In this document: one piece after another, positions 24,744 through 33,005 of the stretch | Numbering within the stretch: position 1 is the first letter of the stretch | How the letters are laid out: every line of letters starts with the position of its first letter | NCBI GenBank assembly: GCA_035493895.1 | Contig: DATJHM010000126.1 | Coordinates: 11,913-75,912 of the forward strand | Direction: 5' to 3' | DNA length: 64,000 nt | Origin: DATJHM01 sp035493895 | Lineage (GTDB): Bacteria; Chloroflexota; Ktedonobacteria; Ktedonobacterales; Ktedonobacteraceae | Notes under the pieces: model-generated | Told to the model about the DNA's origin: nothing | What the model saw: the letters and a program-made list of their open reading frames with translations, nothing else | The model's database searches: none | Translations under genes and position numbers: made by a program

Positions 24744-25986
24744 AATCCACTATACTATTCTTGCAGATGATGTCTCAGGTGCCGCAGATTCCTGCTATTG
24801 CCTGACACAATTGAGCAGCGTTTGCATTGTGGCCCTCCAGCCAGATTCTGTGCGGTCTACCGATGACGCCGTGTATATCGGCGTCACCAATGACCGGGGG
24901 CTGAAGCGCGAGGCATTGGCGGAACGCTGGGCACAGTGGGAGCAATTCGTACAGCAAGGTTTAGGACAGGGCGAGATGATCCTGAAGATTGACTCGCTGG
25001 GTCGTGGCTCCTGGCCCGAGCGGTTGCGGCAGATGCTGGCGCTCAAAGAAGCGCCACAAATCTGCCTGCTGGTTCCGGCTATTCCGCCAGCTGGTCGTAC
25101 GACAGTGAATGGCTATCAACTTCTGCATGGTACGCCGATAGATCAGACCGAGGCCGCGCACGATCCGACGTCTCCGGTGACATCAGCATCCATGCCGGAG
25201 CTTGCACGAGGAGCGTGTGAGGACATCCAGCTTCTTTCCTTACAGGATGTGCGTCAGGGACCAGCGCATATTGCCGAGATACTGCGGCACGTAGTTGGAT
25301 CTGCCGGGACTCATCTTCTTCTGACCGCAGATGCCGAAACGCTCTACGATATCCGTGCGCTTATTCGTGGTGTGCGTATGGCACAGATAAGCCCTTTATG
25401 GGTAGGCGCGACAAGCCTCATCGAGATGCTTGTCGAAGCGGAAGTGCGCCAAGAAAGTGGTCCGTTGCCAATCGTAGCCTCCCCTCGCATTGCCGTGGAT
25501 AGACCAACGCTCTACGTCGTGGGCAGCCTGAGCCCGTCTGTGCGGACGGAACTGCAAGAGATGCAGATCCCGACTGTACAAATCGTGCCGGGAGTTGGTC
25601 TCGTCGCTGAGAAAGAGACCGTATTGTCCGGTGGCGATCTGGCCGCGCTCACGCCCCTGGCAAGCGACAGTGGTAGCTGGGGAGACGTACTGGACACCGT
25701 ACACGCTGCGATTGGAGATCTGTTCGAGGTACGTCCCTGGGGTTTGCTGGTTGCTACGGGCGGAGATACGACGGCCGCGGTTGTTGAAGGTTTGCAGGGC
25801 TGGGGTTTGCGGCTCATCTCCAGGGTAAATGTTGGCACCGTACTTTGCACGATCCGGGGTGGTCCATACGAAGGATTTCCCGTGATAACGAAGGTTGGTT
25901 CGATGGGAAGCCTGCGCATTGTGCGCTCAGGCGACACAGTCCGTGTAGTGACTGCCGTAGATGGGAGCAAGGAGAGTGTTTCATGA
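24730..25986 (+). CDS. Four-carbon acid sugar kinase, DUF1537 family
   Basis: A kinase of 418 residues. DUF1537 enzymes phosphorylate D-threonate, D- or L-erythronate and related acids at C4 with ATP. Seen: the N-terminal substrate-site motif ILADDVSGAADSCY (about 9-22), KIDSLGRGSWPE (about 86-97), and in the C-terminal nucleotide-binding half ATGGDTTAAVVEGL (about 338-351) and GFPVITKVGSMGS, the last a variant of the usual GTKAGGFG. Start overlaps pdxA2. With PdxA2 it gives a two-step route from acid sugar to dihydroxyacetone phosphate. Which isomer is used (DtnK, DenK or other) cannot be decided here. Confidence 0.9.
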   Translation: MYTHKIHYTILADDVSGAADSCYCLTQLSSVCIVALQPDSVRSTDDAVYIGVTNDRGLKREALAERWAQWEQFVQQGLGQGEMILKIDSLGRGSWPERLRQMLALKEAPQICLLVPAIPPAGRTTVNGYQLLHGTPIDQTEAAHDPTSPVTSASMPELARGACEDIQLLSLQDVRQGPAHIAEILRHVVGSAGTHLLLTADAETLYDIRALIRGVRMAQISPLWVGATSLIEMLVEAEVRQESGPLPIVASPRIAVDRPTLYVVGSLSPSVRTELQEMQIPTVQIVPGVGLVAEKETVLSGGDLAALTPLASDSGSWGDVLDTVHAAIGDLFEVRPWGLLVATGGDTTAAVVEGLQGWGLRLISRVNVGTVLCTIRGGPYEGFPVITKVGSMGSLRIVRSGDTVRVVTAVDGSKESVS

Positions 25987-26083
25987 AGATGGCATATGGA
26001 AGGGAGCCAGACATATTATAATCAAAGAGGTCGGTTTATTGGCCTATTGAGGCTCTGAATCTGTGTATGGAGGAGACAAAGAG

Positions 26084-27040
26084 ATGCGGCATAAGGATGA
26101 TCCATTGCTTGGGTTGCTCGGGAAGAGCGGTTTGATCACACGTGAGATCGCGCGCGACCTGATCACGGTCGCGCCGAACGAGCGTATTAAAGGGACCGAG
26201 GAATACGCGCAGCAGTTCCGCGCCGGGTTTGGTACGGTACAAAAAGCGCTGTTTACGCTTGAGGGGACAGGGGCGATCAAGCTGGAGAGTCGCGGCCATC
26301 TGGGGACATTCATTGTGAGCAGCGATCTGAGTCTGTTGTGGGCTATCAGCGGCCTGGGGACGATTGTGGGCATCATGCCGTTGCCGGACTCCAAAGAATA
26401 TGAGGGGATTGCGACCGCTCTTACCGACACTTTCAATGAAGCTGGTCTGCCATTCAACCTTATCCATCTGAACGGAGCGACACGGCGTATCGAGCAGTTG
26501 CAATCGGGGCGTGCAGACTTCGTGGTGCTCTCACACTTTGCCGCCGAGGAGGCATGTGCCAGAGAGCCATCCCTCATGCTTTTTCGCTCCTGCGCTCCTT
26601 ACTCCTATTATGCGCGCCAATCACTCGTCATGCTGACCAGGAGTGACATCACCAGCCGCGAAGCGATCCAGCGTGTTGGTATCGACGCGGCCTCGCGGGA
26701 TCACGTCGAGATCACCAGCCGCGAATTCCAGTCCGACCATGTTGAGTTTGTCCAGGTTCCTTATCACCTGATACCGGAACTCATCTGCAACGGTCAGATC
26801 GATGGTGCTGTCTGGCACCGAACAACCCAGCGCCTCGGTCCTACCAGCCACTCTTTTGGCTTCCTACCTCTGGAGCGTGGGCCCGTAGAAGAGATCCTGG
26901 AGGATCTGGGACGCCTCGCCATTGTCGGCCAGCGCCATGATCATACGCTCTATGCCCTCTTTGAGAAGTGCATTGATCCTGCGAAACTTGAGCAGGTGCA
27001 AAATGATGTGATCGAGGGGCGGCGGATGCCATTGTATTGA
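26084..27040 (+). CDS. GntR-type regulator of the YhfZ family
   Basis: A regulator of 318 residues. Residues about 1-80 are a winged helix of the YhfZ/GntR kind (ITREIARDLI ... FRAGFGTVQKALFTLEGTGA ... IKLESRGHLGTFI). The rest is the YhfZ C-terminal domain with a periplasmic-binding-like fold (GIMPLPDSKEYEGIATALTD, FRSCAPYSYYARQSLVMLTR, QIDGAVWHR), which likely binds a small ligand. It resembles E. coli YhfZ along its whole length. The frame opens at a GTG seven codons upstream, but GGAGGAG lies between it and the ATG at 26084, which is chosen. It probably binds the palindrome at 22215-22240 and responds to the acid sugar or a phosphorylated intermediate. Confidence 0.85.
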   Translation: MRHKDDPLLGLLGKSGLITREIARDLITVAPNERIKGTEEYAQQFRAGFGTVQKALFTLEGTGAIKLESRGHLGTFIVSSDLSLLWAISGLGTIVGIMPLPDSKEYEGIATALTDTFNEAGLPFNLIHLNGATRRIEQLQSGRADFVVLSHFAAEEACAREPSLMLFRSCAPYSYYARQSLVMLTRSDITSREAIQRVGIDAASRDHVEITSREFQSDHVEFVQVPYHLIPELICNGQIDGAVWHRTTQRLGPTSHSFGFLPLERGPVEEILEDLGRLAIVGQRHDHTLYALFEKCIDPAKLEQVQNDVIEGRRMPLY

Positions 27041-27156
27041 GTATGTTGGAGTATATTCAGAAAAACTTTCGCAGGCAAATACTCCGAATAGAGAGAACAC
27101 GATTACTTAACCATATGAAGTCATCTCTTTTAAGACAAGAAAGGTAGTATATATTT

Positions 27157-28563
27157 ATGATTGCCCCACAAGTACAGCAGATTGAACATGAGCTTAGCCA
27201 GTTAATCGGGCAAGAGCATGTCCTATGGGACGAAGAAATCATCAAAGCGCATAGCTACGATACGTGGCCGGTCGCGACAAAATGGAAGCAACAGAATAAG
27301 CAGCCGCATCGTCCAGATCTCGTGGTGCGGCCAACAGAGGTCGAGCAGGTTCGTAAAGTGCTGAGCTGGGCAAATCAAAAGCATATTCCCGTTACCCCCT
27401 GGGGATTGGGCTCATCGGTAACCGGCGCACCGCTCGTCTCCCGCCGTGGAATTGTGCTGGACATGTCGGCCATGCAGCAAGTGTTGGAGATCAACACCAC
27501 GAGCTTATGGGTCAGAGTGCAGGCTGGTATGCTGGGCATCGAACTGGAACGGCAACTGAATGCGCAGGGATTCACGCTCAATCACTCACCACAATCGCTG
27601 GACCGTTCTTCCGTCGGTGGCTGGATCGCGACACGCGCTACCGGGCAATTCTCTTCGCGCTATGGCGGCATTGAGGATCTCACCGTCGCTTTCTCGGTCG
27701 TGTTGCCCACGGGCGAACTGGTACAGACGCCATTTGTGCCTCGTGCCGCGATCGGACCGGATCTCCGCCACATCTTTATGGGGGCCGAGGGCACGATGGG
27801 TGTGATCACGGATGTGACGTTGAAGATCTTTCCATTGCCAGAGACACGCATTCTGCAAACATTGCGCTTCACCTCTGTCGGGCAGGGGCTCAACGCCATG
27901 CGCAAGATCATGCGCTCCAGCCTGAAGCCATTCTTGCTGCGTTTCTATGACCAGGAGGAATCGCGCCATGCCATGCAGGATCGTGCATTTGTGGGCTGTG
28001 CAATGTTTGTGGGCACAGAAGGCGTGAAGGCCGTTGCGGAAGCAGAGTATCAAGCCGTCCTGGCAATCTGTCAAGAGGAAGGTGCAAGCACCCTTGGCGT
28101 CGCAGGCGTACAGGCATGGATGGATCGACGCTACGATTTCTCAACGATCGAGCAACGGTTAAATCAGCCGGGCGGGTTGGCCGAAACCATCGAGATCGCG
28201 CACTTCTGGGATAATATCGAGGAGACCTATCAGGCCCTGAAGACGGCGATGGCACCGTATGCGGAAGAGGTGCTGGGCCATTTCTCGCATACGTATCCAC
28301 AGGGAACCTCGCTCTACGTGATCTTGCTGGGACACGAGAAAGATGCCGCAGCCGTAGAAGCGCGTTTGTACGACATCTGGAAAACGACCATGAGCATCTG
28401 CCTGGAGAAGGGGGCCGCGATCTCGCATCATCATGGCGTTGGGCTCGCACGCTTACCCTATATTCGAGAAGAGCTAGGCACCGGTATGACAGTATTGGAA
28501 AAAGTAAAGCAGGCCATTGATCCAAACGACATTCTCAATCCGGGCAAGCTGGGTTTGAAATAG
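27157..28563 (+). CDS. FAD-linked oxidase (GlcD/alkyl-DHAP synthase-like)
   Basis: A protein of 468 residues with a PCMH-type FAD-binding domain (about 50-225): PDLVVRPTEVEQVRKVLSWA, TPWGLGSSVTGAPL, SPQSLDRSSVGGWIATRATG and MGAEGTMGVITDVTL. The C-terminal FAD-linked oxidase cap ends SHHHGVGLARLPYI ... DPNDILNPGKLGL. The ISHHHGVG motif and overall layout are those of alkyldihydroxyacetonephosphate synthase-like and glycolate oxidase D-like proteins. As last gene of the acid-sugar operon it could oxidise the hydroxy acid before phosphorylation, but that is inference. No separate GlcE or GlcF is present. AAGGTAG precedes the start. Confidence 0.88.
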   Translation: MIAPQVQQIEHELSQLIGQEHVLWDEEIIKAHSYDTWPVATKWKQQNKQPHRPDLVVRPTEVEQVRKVLSWANQKHIPVTPWGLGSSVTGAPLVSRRGIVLDMSAMQQVLEINTTSLWVRVQAGMLGIELERQLNAQGFTLNHSPQSLDRSSVGGWIATRATGQFSSRYGGIEDLTVAFSVVLPTGELVQTPFVPRAAIGPDLRHIFMGAEGTMGVITDVTLKIFPLPETRILQTLRFTSVGQGLNAMRKIMRSSLKPFLLRFYDQEESRHAMQDRAFVGCAMFVGTEGVKAVAEAEYQAVLAICQEEGASTLGVAGVQAWMDRRYDFSTIEQRLNQPGGLAETIEIAHFWDNIEETYQALKTAMAPYAEEVLGHFSHTYPQGTSLYVILLGHEKDAAAVEARLYDIWKTTMSICLEKGAAISHHHGVGLARLPYIREELGTGMTVLEKVKQAIDPNDILNPGKLGLK

Positions 28564-28616
28564 ATGGTTGTAGATTCGCTCCGCACCCTGTGTATATAAC
28601 ATTGCTCCCATTAAAT

Positions 28617-28794
28617 CCGTAGAGTCGCGGCTTGTTTGCAATGAATACGCATCAACCTAAGGGACGAAATGGCCGGTGGGGGCCGTGGACCGGCATAAAG
28701 CCCGGTCCCTACCTCGGCCATTCTTCGAGGAATGGGACCATTGGCGCTTCTCAGGTTGATGCGTATTGGTCGCAGACAAGCCGCGACTCTACGG
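28617..28794. mobile_element. MITE-like element, 178 bp, with 42-bp terminal inverted repeats
   Basis: The arms 28617-28658 and 28753-28794 pair at 38 of 42 positions, starting CCGTAGAGTCGCGGCTTG and ending AATACGCATCAACCT. Directly outside both ends is AAAT (28613-28616 and 28795-28798), a candidate 4-bp target duplication. The centre folds into a second hairpin (GGACCGG...CCGGTCC) of GTAGGG-repeat type. There is no coding capacity, as expected for a miniature element mobilised in trans. Confidence 0.7.
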
Positions 28795-28876
28795 AAATGA
28801 TGGGAGATGCGTCTTATTTCCGTGACATTGTGGCTGGTCTGCGACGGGGGGGCGATCGTTTTTCGTGTCGATAGGC

Positions 28877-28924
28877 AAAAAAGATGCTCACCTTCGTTAT
28901 TTCCCGGGTGAGCATCTTTTTTTT
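28877..28924. terminator. Bidirectional terminator
   Basis: AAAAGATGCTCACC pairs with GGTGAGCATCTTTT (28879-28892, 28907-28920) with A and T runs on both sides. It ends the minus-strand zinc-ribbon gene and would also stop transcription coming from the acid-sugar operon. Confidence 0.9.
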
Positions 28925-28926
28925 GT

Positions 28927-30381
28927 TTAGAGCTGCCAGACCTGCGCATTGCTGAAGGCGGCATCAGTGGGATTGCCGCCATTCGAACCAAAGACACCAA
29001 GCTGCCCTTTCGCATACGAAGCATCAGTCACATGTGTTATGTATTGTTGGTTAACATACAAGTAGATGTCGTTTCCCTTCGCGATAACAGTGAGGAGGTT
29101 GACTTGCCCTACCCCTTTTTTGATATCCGTGCTTGTCGCACTGGCAAGGGTGCTGCTGTGAGTGTCATCTTGTGAGAGATAGAGTCCATAGGAGCCATTC
29201 TGTCCAATGCGGAAGAGGTAGTATTGCGAGGCGGTTGAGTTACCCCGGAATAAGAGCCCTCCCTCATCTCCCTTCACAATCGTCATCTGTACCTGGAAGG
29301 CAAAGTCGCTGAAAGAGGAATTTAATGCAAAGCAGGGGACATAATAATCTGTCCGATCGACGCTTGCGTGGAGTGCATTGTTGGTGAATGCACAACCGCC
29401 GCCCCCCTCGGCAGTATAAAGATCCCATTTAGAGTTATCCTGGGCCGTCAATGGCGAACTGAAAGTTGGTGCTCCGGCGGTAGCCTGTTTGTATATCGTC
29501 TGCTCGGCGGTGACAGTAGCTTGAACTGCCGCAGTGGCCTGTACCTGTGTGGCGGTGGCCTGTGCCTGTGCTGCATTGGCACTGGCCGTAGCGGATGACT
29601 GCGCATCGGCGGTGGCTTGCGCATGTTGTGCGGCGGGACGTGCGACACCTGCGTAATAAATGAGCCAGAAACTACCAAGTACGACGACCGCAGTGATAAG
29701 CGAGAGAGTAATGAAAAGCCCCCTGGATGTTTTTTTCTTCGGTGTATATTGGGGTGTTGCCCAGACAGGGGGCTGTGCTCCTGCTCCTATATTTGGTGGT
29801 GGTGGCGGCATCATTTGCCCGTAGAATTCTCCCTGAGCAGGTAAGCCTCCTGGTGGTACAGGGGGATACGCTTGCCCGGCAGGAGCCCCATACGGGTTGC
29901 TGCCAGATGGGCCAGTCACATTGTAGCCAGGAGTAGCTGGTGCAGTGGATGATCCATACGGGTTGGCCGTATTGTAGCCGGGAGCGCTGGGAGTTCCATA
30001 CGCAGGGTTACTGCCAAATGGGCTAGCCGGATTGTAACCAGGAGGAACACCAGGAACATTAGGCGTCGCTGGCACCCCATAAGCAGGGTTGCTGCCAGAT
30101 GGACCAGTCACATTGTAACCAGGAGCGCCTGGTCCGGTAGATGGACCATAAGGGCCGCTGCCGGGTTGATTAGGCGTGGAGGGGCCCGCTAATACTGTCG
30201 GCATATATGACCCGCTCTGAGGGGTCATGGGAGCGCCTCCACTCTGTGGATAAGGGGCACTACCGATCGTTCCCGCGTACTGGTTAGCAGCTGGTTGCTC
30301 AGCAGGTAAGGTGGTACCACAATTGGGGCAGATGCTCCGATCGGCCGCGGCTGCGGTGCCACAATTTGGGCAAAAACGCAT
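28927..30381 (-). CDS. Zinc-ribbon membrane protein with LamG-like ectodomain
   Basis: A protein of 484 residues in four blocks. Residues 1-30: a double zinc knuckle (CPNCG ... CPNCG). About 35-215: a low-complexity Gly/Pro/Asn/Tyr repeat (YNPASPFGSNPAYG and variants), disordered. About 222-244: one membrane helix (LFITLSLITAVVVLGSFWLI). After an Ala/Gln/Thr-rich stalk, about 295-484 is a beta-sandwich of the concanavalin/LamG or DUF1080 kind (YYLFRIGQNGSYGLYLSQDD, GVFGSNGGNPTDAAFSNAQVWQL). A zinc ribbon on the inside and a sugar-binding-like fold outside suggest a surface sensor or scaffold; no enzyme motif was seen. The ATG at 30379-30381 with CGGAG is preferred over one seven codons upstream. 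Confidence 0.8.
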   Translation of the reverse strand: MRFCPNCGTAAAADRSICPNCGTTLPAEQPAANQYAGTIGSAPYPQSGGAPMTPQSGSYMPTVLAGPSTPNQPGSGPYGPSTGPGAPGYNVTGPSGSNPAYGVPATPNVPGVPPGYNPASPFGSNPAYGTPSAPGYNTANPYGSSTAPATPGYNVTGPSGSNPYGAPAGQAYPPVPPGGLPAQGEFYGQMMPPPPPNIGAGAQPPVWATPQYTPKKKTSRGLFITLSLITAVVVLGSFWLIYYAGVARPAAQHAQATADAQSSATASANAAQAQATATQVQATAAVQATVTAEQTIYKQATAGAPTFSSPLTAQDNSKWDLYTAEGGGGCAFTNNALHASVDRTDYYVPCFALNSSFSDFAFQVQMTIVKGDEGGLLFRGNSTASQYYLFRIGQNGSYGLYLSQDDTHSSTLASATSTDIKKGVGQVNLLTVIAKGNDIYLYVNQQYITHVTDASYAKGQLGVFGSNGGNPTDAAFSNAQVWQL

Positions 30382-30571
30382 ATTATGCTCCGATAAAGGC
30401 ATAGAACAATGTGTATCGTAACAGTATTAAAAGTGCGACAGGGACGATTTCGCTGAATTGATATGACCTATAAGTGGTTCGAATCGCTATTCCCAACTTT
30501 GGAGATCACTATTGCGGAGATAGTATAACATGATGGTGAAAGATTGAAAAGTGTGAAACCTCACAAAAAAT

Positions 30572-30621
30572 AAAAAAAAACGGCAAGACTCATACCAACC
30601 TGCGGTTGATTCGTCTTGCCG
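30572..30621 (-). terminator. Terminator of the DUF59 gene
   Basis: Arms CGGCAAGAC (30581-30589) and GTCTTGCCG (30613-30621), inner CAACC/GGTTG; on the minus strand nine Ts follow. Confidence 0.9.
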
Positions 30622-30631
30622 CTGGGAAATT

Positions 30632-30943
30632 TTAGACCATGCCCAGTTCCCATTTTGCATCCTCAGTCATGCGGTCCGTTGACCATGGCGGATCAAAGGT
30701 GAGCTCGACTTTACTGCTTTTAACGTTCTCTACCTGATTGACGCGCATCTGCACTTCTTCAATCACTTCTCCCGCCATCGGACAGCCCAACGCAGTCAAT
30801 GTCATCGTGACATGCACAGCCCCGGCCTCGTCGTCTATATCCACGTTATATACCAGGCCCAGGTCGACGATGTTGACCGGTATCTCCGGGTCGTAACATT
30901 CGTGCAGCGCGTCCATGACTTCGGCTTTGTTAATTTCTGCCAT
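30632..30943 (-). CDS. MIP18/DUF59 family Fe-S assembly factor
   Basis: A protein of 103 residues, all of it the DUF59 (PaaD/SufT/MIP18) domain. Key features are YDPEIPVNIVDLGLVY (about 17-32, with the conserved DPE and DLGL) and MTLTALGCPMAGEVIEEV (about 46-63), which holds the conserved cysteine. Members assist maturation of iron-sulfur proteins in the cytoplasm. It stands alone here, with its own promoter, terminator and a 25-bp palindrome placed at the transcription start. That palindrome looks like a site for an IscR/Rrf2-type Fe-S-sensing regulator, which supports a role in Fe-S supply. Confidence 0.92.
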   Translation of the reverse strand: MAEINKAEVMDALHECYDPEIPVNIVDLGLVYNVDIDDEAGAVHVTMTLTALGCPMAGEVIEEVQMRVNQVENVKSSKVELTFDPPWSTDRMTEDAKWELGMV

Positions 30944-30978
30944 CTGCCTTATTCCTTTGCTCTTTTGTGCTCTCTGCC

Positions 30979-31003
30979 TATTCCTACTAATTTAGTAGGA
31001 ATA
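30979..31003. promoter_or_regulatory. 25-bp perfect palindrome, IscR/Rrf2-like operator
   Basis: TATTCCTACTAA-T-TTAGTAGGAATA. The core ACTAATTTAGT is the pattern of IscR-type Fe-S regulator sites. It begins about three bases after the predicted start of the DUF59 transcript, a position suited to repression. Confidence 0.65.
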
Positions 31004-31012
31004 CCTGCTGGT

Positions 31013-31041
31013 AATATAACGTATCTCGCTGCTCTTGTCAA
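31013..31041 (-). promoter_or_regulatory. Promoter of the DUF59 gene
   Basis: Minus strand TTGACA (31036-31041), 17-base spacer, TATATT (31013-31018). The palindrome at 30979-31003 lies immediately downstream. Confidence 0.8.
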
Positions 31042-31118
31042 AAAACGCTGCTTTCTTGCAAGTGCTTCTGGACGCGCAACCTGCTCCGTTTTTCCCTCTC
31101 ACCCATACTTATATTGAT

Positions 31119-32054
31119 CTATTTGTATGTTTGATTGATACGTTCCACAAACAGCGCACAGAAGCTCGCGGCATCCACGCCCACGGACGCCAGCACGTTA
31201 GGCGCGCCTGGAAGCTGGTGGGGAGGCAGATAGGCCACTGTCTTGCCCAGAGTAGCGCTACCTGTGAGCTCAACGCCGACATATGCTTCTTGCCAGGTAA
31301 TGAGCTCTGGTTGGAAGGCGGCGGCCAGACAAAGCGGGTCATGCATTTGAAAACGAGGCTGACCATGTTGAGCGAAGCGTGTAAAGTAGCCTTGCAGAGC
31401 CTGCTCAATAAAGGCATGCACCGGGCTTCCCTCCCGTTTTAGTAGCTCTATTTCTGCCTGCTGAAGGGTAGTGCTTGTGGTCACATCCAGACTGACGAGC
31501 CGAATCGGCCAGCCCGCATGTAAGACGATCTGGGCTGCATGGGGGTCGGCATAAATGTTAAATTCCGCCGTGGGGGTAACGTTGCCCGGTACAAATAATG
31601 CTCCTCCCATGATGACGACTTCACGGACGAGCTGCGCTATGCGCGGTTCGCGTCGCACAGCCAGAGCAAGATTGGTGAGTGGCCCGATCGCGACGAGAGT
31701 GATCTCGCCTGGATTCTTCAGGATGCGCTCGATAATGAGATCCACGGCATGCTGTTCAACAGGCTGGTTGCCTCCCTTCGGCAAAATAACGCCACCCAGC
31801 CCATTCTCGCCATGCACAGTGGTCGCCTCCACCGTCTGACTCAACAACGGTCGATCACATCCCCTCGCTATAGGGACGTCTGGATGACCAAGCAGATTGA
31901 CCAGCGCCAGCGCATTGTCAGTGGTTAAGCCAACGCCGACATTGCCGCTGACGGTTGTTATGGCTTCCAGCTGAACCTCTGGTGAGGCGAACGCGAGGCA
32001 GAACGCCAGTGCATCGTCTATCCCGGGATCGGTGTCAAGAATAATACGAGGCAA
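31119..32054 (-). CDS. Nucleoside hydrolase, IunH/RihA type
   Basis: A protein of 311 residues, the family's normal size. It splits ribonucleosides into base and ribose in nucleoside salvage. The calcium-binding signature IILDTDPGIDDALAF is at about 4-18. TTVSGNVGVGLTTDNALALV and the substrate-binding EFNIYADPHAAQIVL are present, and the late catalytic-His region reads MHDPLCLAAAF. The open frame extends 17 codons further, but AAGGAGG lies six bases before a TTG at 32052-32054 that begins the conserved domain, so TTG is taken as the start. Base preference is not evident. Confidence 0.92.
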   Translation of the reverse strand: MPRIILDTDPGIDDALAFCLAFASPEVQLEAITTVSGNVGVGLTTDNALALVNLLGHPDVPIARGCDRPLLSQTVEATTVHGENGLGGVILPKGGNQPVEQHAVDLIIERILKNPGEITLVAIGPLTNLALAVRREPRIAQLVREVVIMGGALFVPGNVTPTAEFNIYADPHAAQIVLHAGWPIRLVSLDVTTSTTLQQAEIELLKREGSPVHAFIEQALQGYFTRFAQHGQPRFQMHDPLCLAAAFQPELITWQEAYVGVELTGSATLGKTVAYLPPHQLPGAPNVLASVGVDAASFCALFVERINQTYK

Positions 32055-32240
32055 GTGGCCCCTCCTTATACTATTACATACATCGGTAGCTTGAGCATCA
32101 TACAATATGCATTGTAGAGTTTCAAGAGCTTGCTTGATTGCCTTAGCAGCTGCGCAAAAAGATGCCCCTTACATCCTATCTGTGATTATTCTTCCGAACA
32201 GAAGGTGTGGATTGTTCAATAGAAAATTGCAAATATGACA

Positions 32241-32249
32241 TGGTATAAT
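32241..32249 (+). promoter_or_regulatory. Extended -10 promoter of the histidine kinase gene
   Basis: TGGTATAAT, an extended -10, about 78 bases before the start codon; the -35 region is poor. Confidence 0.5.
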
Positions 32250-32326
32250 AATTCTATTGCCATGGATGGGTTGGTCGTGAGATTGTTGGCACGAGAGCCT
32301 CGCTCTGATCGGAAGGATAACTGATT

Positions 32327-32995
32327 ATGCTTGAGATATCTGATGTATCTCTCACCCGTGTTGCACAGGAGGCCGAGCGGCGCCGTATCGCGCGTGAGCT
32401 GCACGATGGCGCTATTCAATCGCTGTCGGCTTTGCTTACCGATCTTGAGCATTTTCGCCGCCACCAGCCTGCTGATTCTTCTGCCGATATACAACAGCTG
32501 GATGAGATGGTGGAACGCTGGCAGGATCTCGCGCGAACCAGCCTGCTTTCTATGCGCCAGACATTGGAGGGTCTGCGCTCTCATAGTGATGCCGAGTTTG
32601 ATCTTCTCGCGCTGATTCGTTCTCTACAGGAAGATATGCAGCGGCTCGGTTACACGGTCAATCTGGATGTCTCGGGCTGGCCCCTTGCGCTGCCTTTTGT
32701 GTATTCCTCTCAGCTCTATTATTGTATACATGAGGCAGTAACAAACATTCGTAAGCACGCGCAGGCGACACAGATCGATCTGTTTCTGTTTACCGATGAG
32801 GAGATGCTCCATGTGAGCGTAATTGATAATGGCATTGGCCTGTCAGCTTCCTTGCCTCATTCGGTGCAGGCCGGGTCTCAACAGGGCTTGATTGGTTTAC
32901 AGGAACGTGTCGCTCTCCTGGGTGGTCGCCTCTCGCTGACCAGCGAGCCTGCGCAGGGGACGCGTGTCGATATCGCTATCCCTTTGCCACACTGA
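32327..32995 (+). CDS. Soluble NarL-type histidine kinase without sensor domain
   Basis: A protein of 222 residues that starts directly at the dimerisation and phospho-acceptor domain (HisKA_3): AEAERRRIARELHDGAIQSL, so the phospho-His is near residue 26. An HATPase_c domain follows, with N box HEAVTNIRKHAQA (about 134-146), G1 VIDNGIGL (about 165-172) and G2 QGLIGLQERVALLGG. There is no membrane helix and no sensor domain, and no response regulator gene is adjacent. It may work as a partner of an unlinked regulator or receive signals through GAF proteins such as the one at 36434-37030; both are guesses. Convergent with the helicase gene, ten bases away. Confidence 0.88.
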   Translation: MLEISDVSLTRVAQEAERRRIARELHDGAIQSLSALLTDLEHFRRHQPADSSADIQQLDEMVERWQDLARTSLLSMRQTLEGLRSHSDAEFDLLALIRSLQEDMQRLGYTVNLDVSGWPLALPFVYSSQLYYCIHEAVTNIRKHAQATQIDLFLFTDEEMLHVSVIDNGIGLSASLPHSVQAGSQQGLIGLQERVALLGGRLSLTSEPAQGTRVDIAIPLPH

Positions 32996-33005
32996 CGACC
33001 CGCGC

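Noticed and set aside
30476..30492. GGTTCGAATC resembling a tRNA T arm
   Set aside because: Flanks do not pair and no cloverleaf can be drawn.
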